Assembly (NCBI RefSeq): GCF_000222705.1
Contig: NZ_AFUB01000042.1
Span: 1 to 64,000 of the forward strand
Direction: 5' to 3'
Origin: Streptococcus mitis bv. 2 str. SK95
Lineage (GTDB): Bacteria > Bacillota > Bacilli > Lactobacillales > Streptococcaceae
Length of the DNA: 64,000 nt
Within the stretch, counting starts at the first letter, position 1; the number at the start of each line of letters is the position of its first letter. The notes beneath the pieces were generated by a model that was given only the letters and a program-made list of their open reading frames with translations, was not told the DNA's origin and did not search any database. Shown here in pieces: positions 62,466 through 64,000 of this stretch. The position numbers were made by a program, and so were the translations under genes.

Positions 62466-63000
62466 CGAGGGTTTCCTTTATTCTTTCTAAAATAGTATTC
62501 AGGTCAGCTAGGGCGCCTTTGCCGTGATCGCCACAGGCTAGTAGAGATTCCTTTGGAGAGATAATCTGATAACCATAGGTCTCTAATGTTTTTAGATTAG
62601 CCTGAGTTGCCGGATGGTCATACATTTTTGTGTTCATGGCTGGTGCGACTAACTTTTTGACATGGTCTGGCAGGGCAAGAGCTATACTCGTAACCATGTT
62701 ATCCGCAAAACCATGTGCTAGTTTGGCAATGGTATTAGCGGTAGCAGGGACGACGATAAAAAGGTCGGTTTCTTTGCCTCTTTCAATATGATTGACTTGA
62801 TCAGGATAGGGTTCCTGCATGACATCAAGGTGAACAGGATTTTGTGAGAGTACCTGTAGTGTCAAAGGCTGGATAAACTCTCTCGCCGCCTCGGTCATTA
62901 AGACAGTGACATTATGGCCTTGTTTTTTTAAAGAACTGACGAGATCAGCTGCTTTATAGGAGGCGATGGAACCTGTCACTGCGATTAGAATGTTTGCCAT
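62449..63000 (-). CDS. coaC: Phosphopantothenoylcysteine decarboxylase
   Basis: 183 residues, flavoprotein fold. NILIAVTGSIASYKAADLVS at the start, the catalytic His in HIERGKETDLF, the APAMNTKMY substrate motif and the flap cysteine in LLACGDHGKG. Stand-alone, with coaB as a separate gene 11 bases upstream, as is usual in streptococci. Confidence 0.95.
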   Translation of the reverse strand: MANILIAVTGSIASYKAADLVSSLKKQGHNVTVLMTEAAREFIQPLTLQVLSQNPVHLDVMQEPYPDQVNHIERGKETDLFIVVPATANTIAKLAHGFADNMVTSIALALPDHVKKLVAPAMNTKMYDHPATQANLKTLETYGYQIISPKESLLACGDHGKGALADLNTILERIKETLDEQTL

Positions 63001-63011
63001 GGCTTTCCTTT

Positions 63012-63716
63012 CTAAGAATCGTATGCTTGAATTTTTTCAAGGAGGAGGCTTGCAATTTCCTCTTTGGTTTGAACAGTTTGAAGATGCTCTTTCTCAACAA
63101 AGATTGCCCGATGCTGATTTGCTGAAATTTGAGTAAGGTCATTTGCAATGATCAAGTCTGCTCGGTTCTTGATAAGACTCTGTCTAGCAATTTCTATGAG
63201 ATAATCCTCAGAGACATCAACTAGCAGTTTGAAACCAATCAGATGAATAGCTGGATTCCATTTCTTGACTAGAGAGATGATTTTAGGTGTTTTTTTCAGG
63301 AATAAAACCTGAACCTCATCAGTTGAAGAAATCTTAGCCTGATGGTTCTGCTTGCTTAAAAATTCTTCTAGATTGGAGCTAGCTTGTACCTCCTCCAACC
63401 CCGTCATATAAATAGGAGTGTAGTCGGACACAGCCATCGAATGAATCAAGACCTGATAATTTTGAACACAATCCTTCATTTCCAGAAGAAGATCATTGGT
63501 GTTCTTAATTTCTCGAATGGTTAAATGGGGATGAGCTTCTGGCTTCACAGCTCGTTTTGTCGTTATCAAACAAACTTCGTGTCCCGCAGCAAGCAAGGTT
63601 TCTGTGATGATTTTCCCCAGGCGACCTGTGGAATGGTTCGTAATAGAGCGGACGCTATCAATAGCTTCACTCGTACCGCCCGACGTAACTAAAATTTTCA
63701 TAGGACTATTGTACAC
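63012..63716 (-). CDS. coaB: Phosphopantothenate-cysteine ligase
   Basis: 234 residues. ILVTSGGTSEAIDSVRSITN is the nucleotide-binding signature, and NDL/KNRADLIIANDL follows. It joins cysteine to phosphopantothenate for CoaC. First gene of the coaB-coaC-panT operon. Confidence 0.94.
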   Translation of the reverse strand: MYNSPMKILVTSGGTSEAIDSVRSITNHSTGRLGKIITETLLAAGHEVCLITTKRAVKPEAHPHLTIREIKNTNDLLLEMKDCVQNYQVLIHSMAVSDYTPIYMTGLEEVQASSNLEEFLSKQNHQAKISSTDEVQVLFLKKTPKIISLVKKWNPAIHLIGFKLLVDVSEDYLIEIARQSLIKNRADLIIANDLTQISANQHRAIFVEKEHLQTVQTKEEIASLLLEKIQAYDS

Positions 63717-63778
63717 AAAAATAAACAGTAAGTAAAATGAAAGCGATAAAAATTGAACAAATTAATATATGGTTGATT

Positions 63779-63807
63779 TTGACAATTTAAGTCGTTTATT
63801 GCATAAT
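63779..63807 (+). promoter_or_regulatory. Promoter of the last gene
   Basis: TTGACA, 17 bases, CATAAT, 32 bases before the ATG. Confidence 0.5.
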
Positions 63808-63838
63808 AAAAGTATATGCAAAAAGAGAGGTATGTTTT

Positions 63839-64000
63839 ATGGATTTTTTTAAATTAGCAGACAACATTGCAAAGGAAGCTGGTAAAGTATTGAACGATGT
63901 CGGTTCTGCTACTAGCGAAGCCTTAAATGAAGCGAGTAAATTTACTGGAGAAGTTATTACAGAATCTGCAAAAACTATAGGTGAAGTATCAGACCAAGTT
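63839..64000 (+). CDS. Unrecognised protein, cut by window end
   Basis: 54 codons are visible: MDFFKLADNIAKEAGKVLND continuing as alternating polar and Ala/Val residues, suggesting a long amphipathic helix. AGAGAGG precedes the ATG. The rest lies outside the window. Confidence 0.6.
   Translation, partial: MDFFKLADNIAKEAGKVLNDVGSATSEALNEASKFTGEVITESAKTIGEVSDQV

Overview
The window reads as a low-GC Firmicute chromosome, most likely a mitis-group Streptococcus. This rests on an F-ATPase operon that starts with subunit c ahead of subunit a, on pneumococcal-type neighbours (glmU-nudix-macP-mtnN-rocS; ftsY-zwf-glnQ-glnP-uvrB; niaR-niaX; coaB-coaC-panT), and on a split coaB/coaC pair. The species cannot be fixed from the sequence alone.

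Layout. 1-28.7 kb is mostly core: a methyltransferase, guaA, a GntR regulator, a U32-family protein and a zinc-finger protein, then atpEBFHAGDC (5.8-12.1 kb), a lactonase, an AI-2E-family transporter, a TPR protein, a polar amino-acid ABC importer, lysS, and a block of envelope, nucleotide and division genes (DUF368, GH25 lysozyme, glmU, macP, mtnN, rocS, a glycerophosphodiesterase, ebfC).

29.1-44.4 kb is an accessory island between core genes. It opens with a truncated tyrosine integrase and about 950 bases without a gene. A co-directional type III-B CRISPR operon follows: cas6, a Cmr1-position RAMP gene with a frameshift, a cmr2/cas10 without HD domain, cmr3, cmr4, cmr5, cmr6, a DUF3800-like/helical-repeat gene, a DEDDh exonuclease and a short cas1 lacking its N-terminal domain. 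The exonuclease and cas1 lie in one reading frame, separated by a single TGA and eight sense codons before the first cas1 ATG. Then come leader and array 1 (16 repeats), a terminator, a CorA-like two-TM membrane protein, cas2, a duplicated leader and array 2 (3 repeats). Cas10 with a GGDD cyclase motif but no HD domain, together with a CorA-like effector, matches the logic of SAM-AMP-signalling type III-B systems. The DUF3800 gene and the exonuclease/truncated-Cas1 arrangement are the parts least explained by known systems.

44.7-54.7 kb returns to core (two Cof-type HAD phosphatases, ftsY, zwf, glnQ-glnP, CPBP protease, uvrB). 54.7-60.1 kb is a decaying accessory strip: an acyltransferase with two frameshifts, a second partial copy of the uvrB 3' end, a flavodoxin-fold oxidoreductase, a GNAT acetyltransferase, and a tandemly duplicated small membrane gene of which one copy is broken, plus a gene split by an in-frame stop. 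60.1-64 kb holds a Nudix hydrolase, the niacin regulator and transporter niaR-niaX, and the pantothenate/CoA genes coaB-coaC-panT, and ends inside an unrecognised gene.
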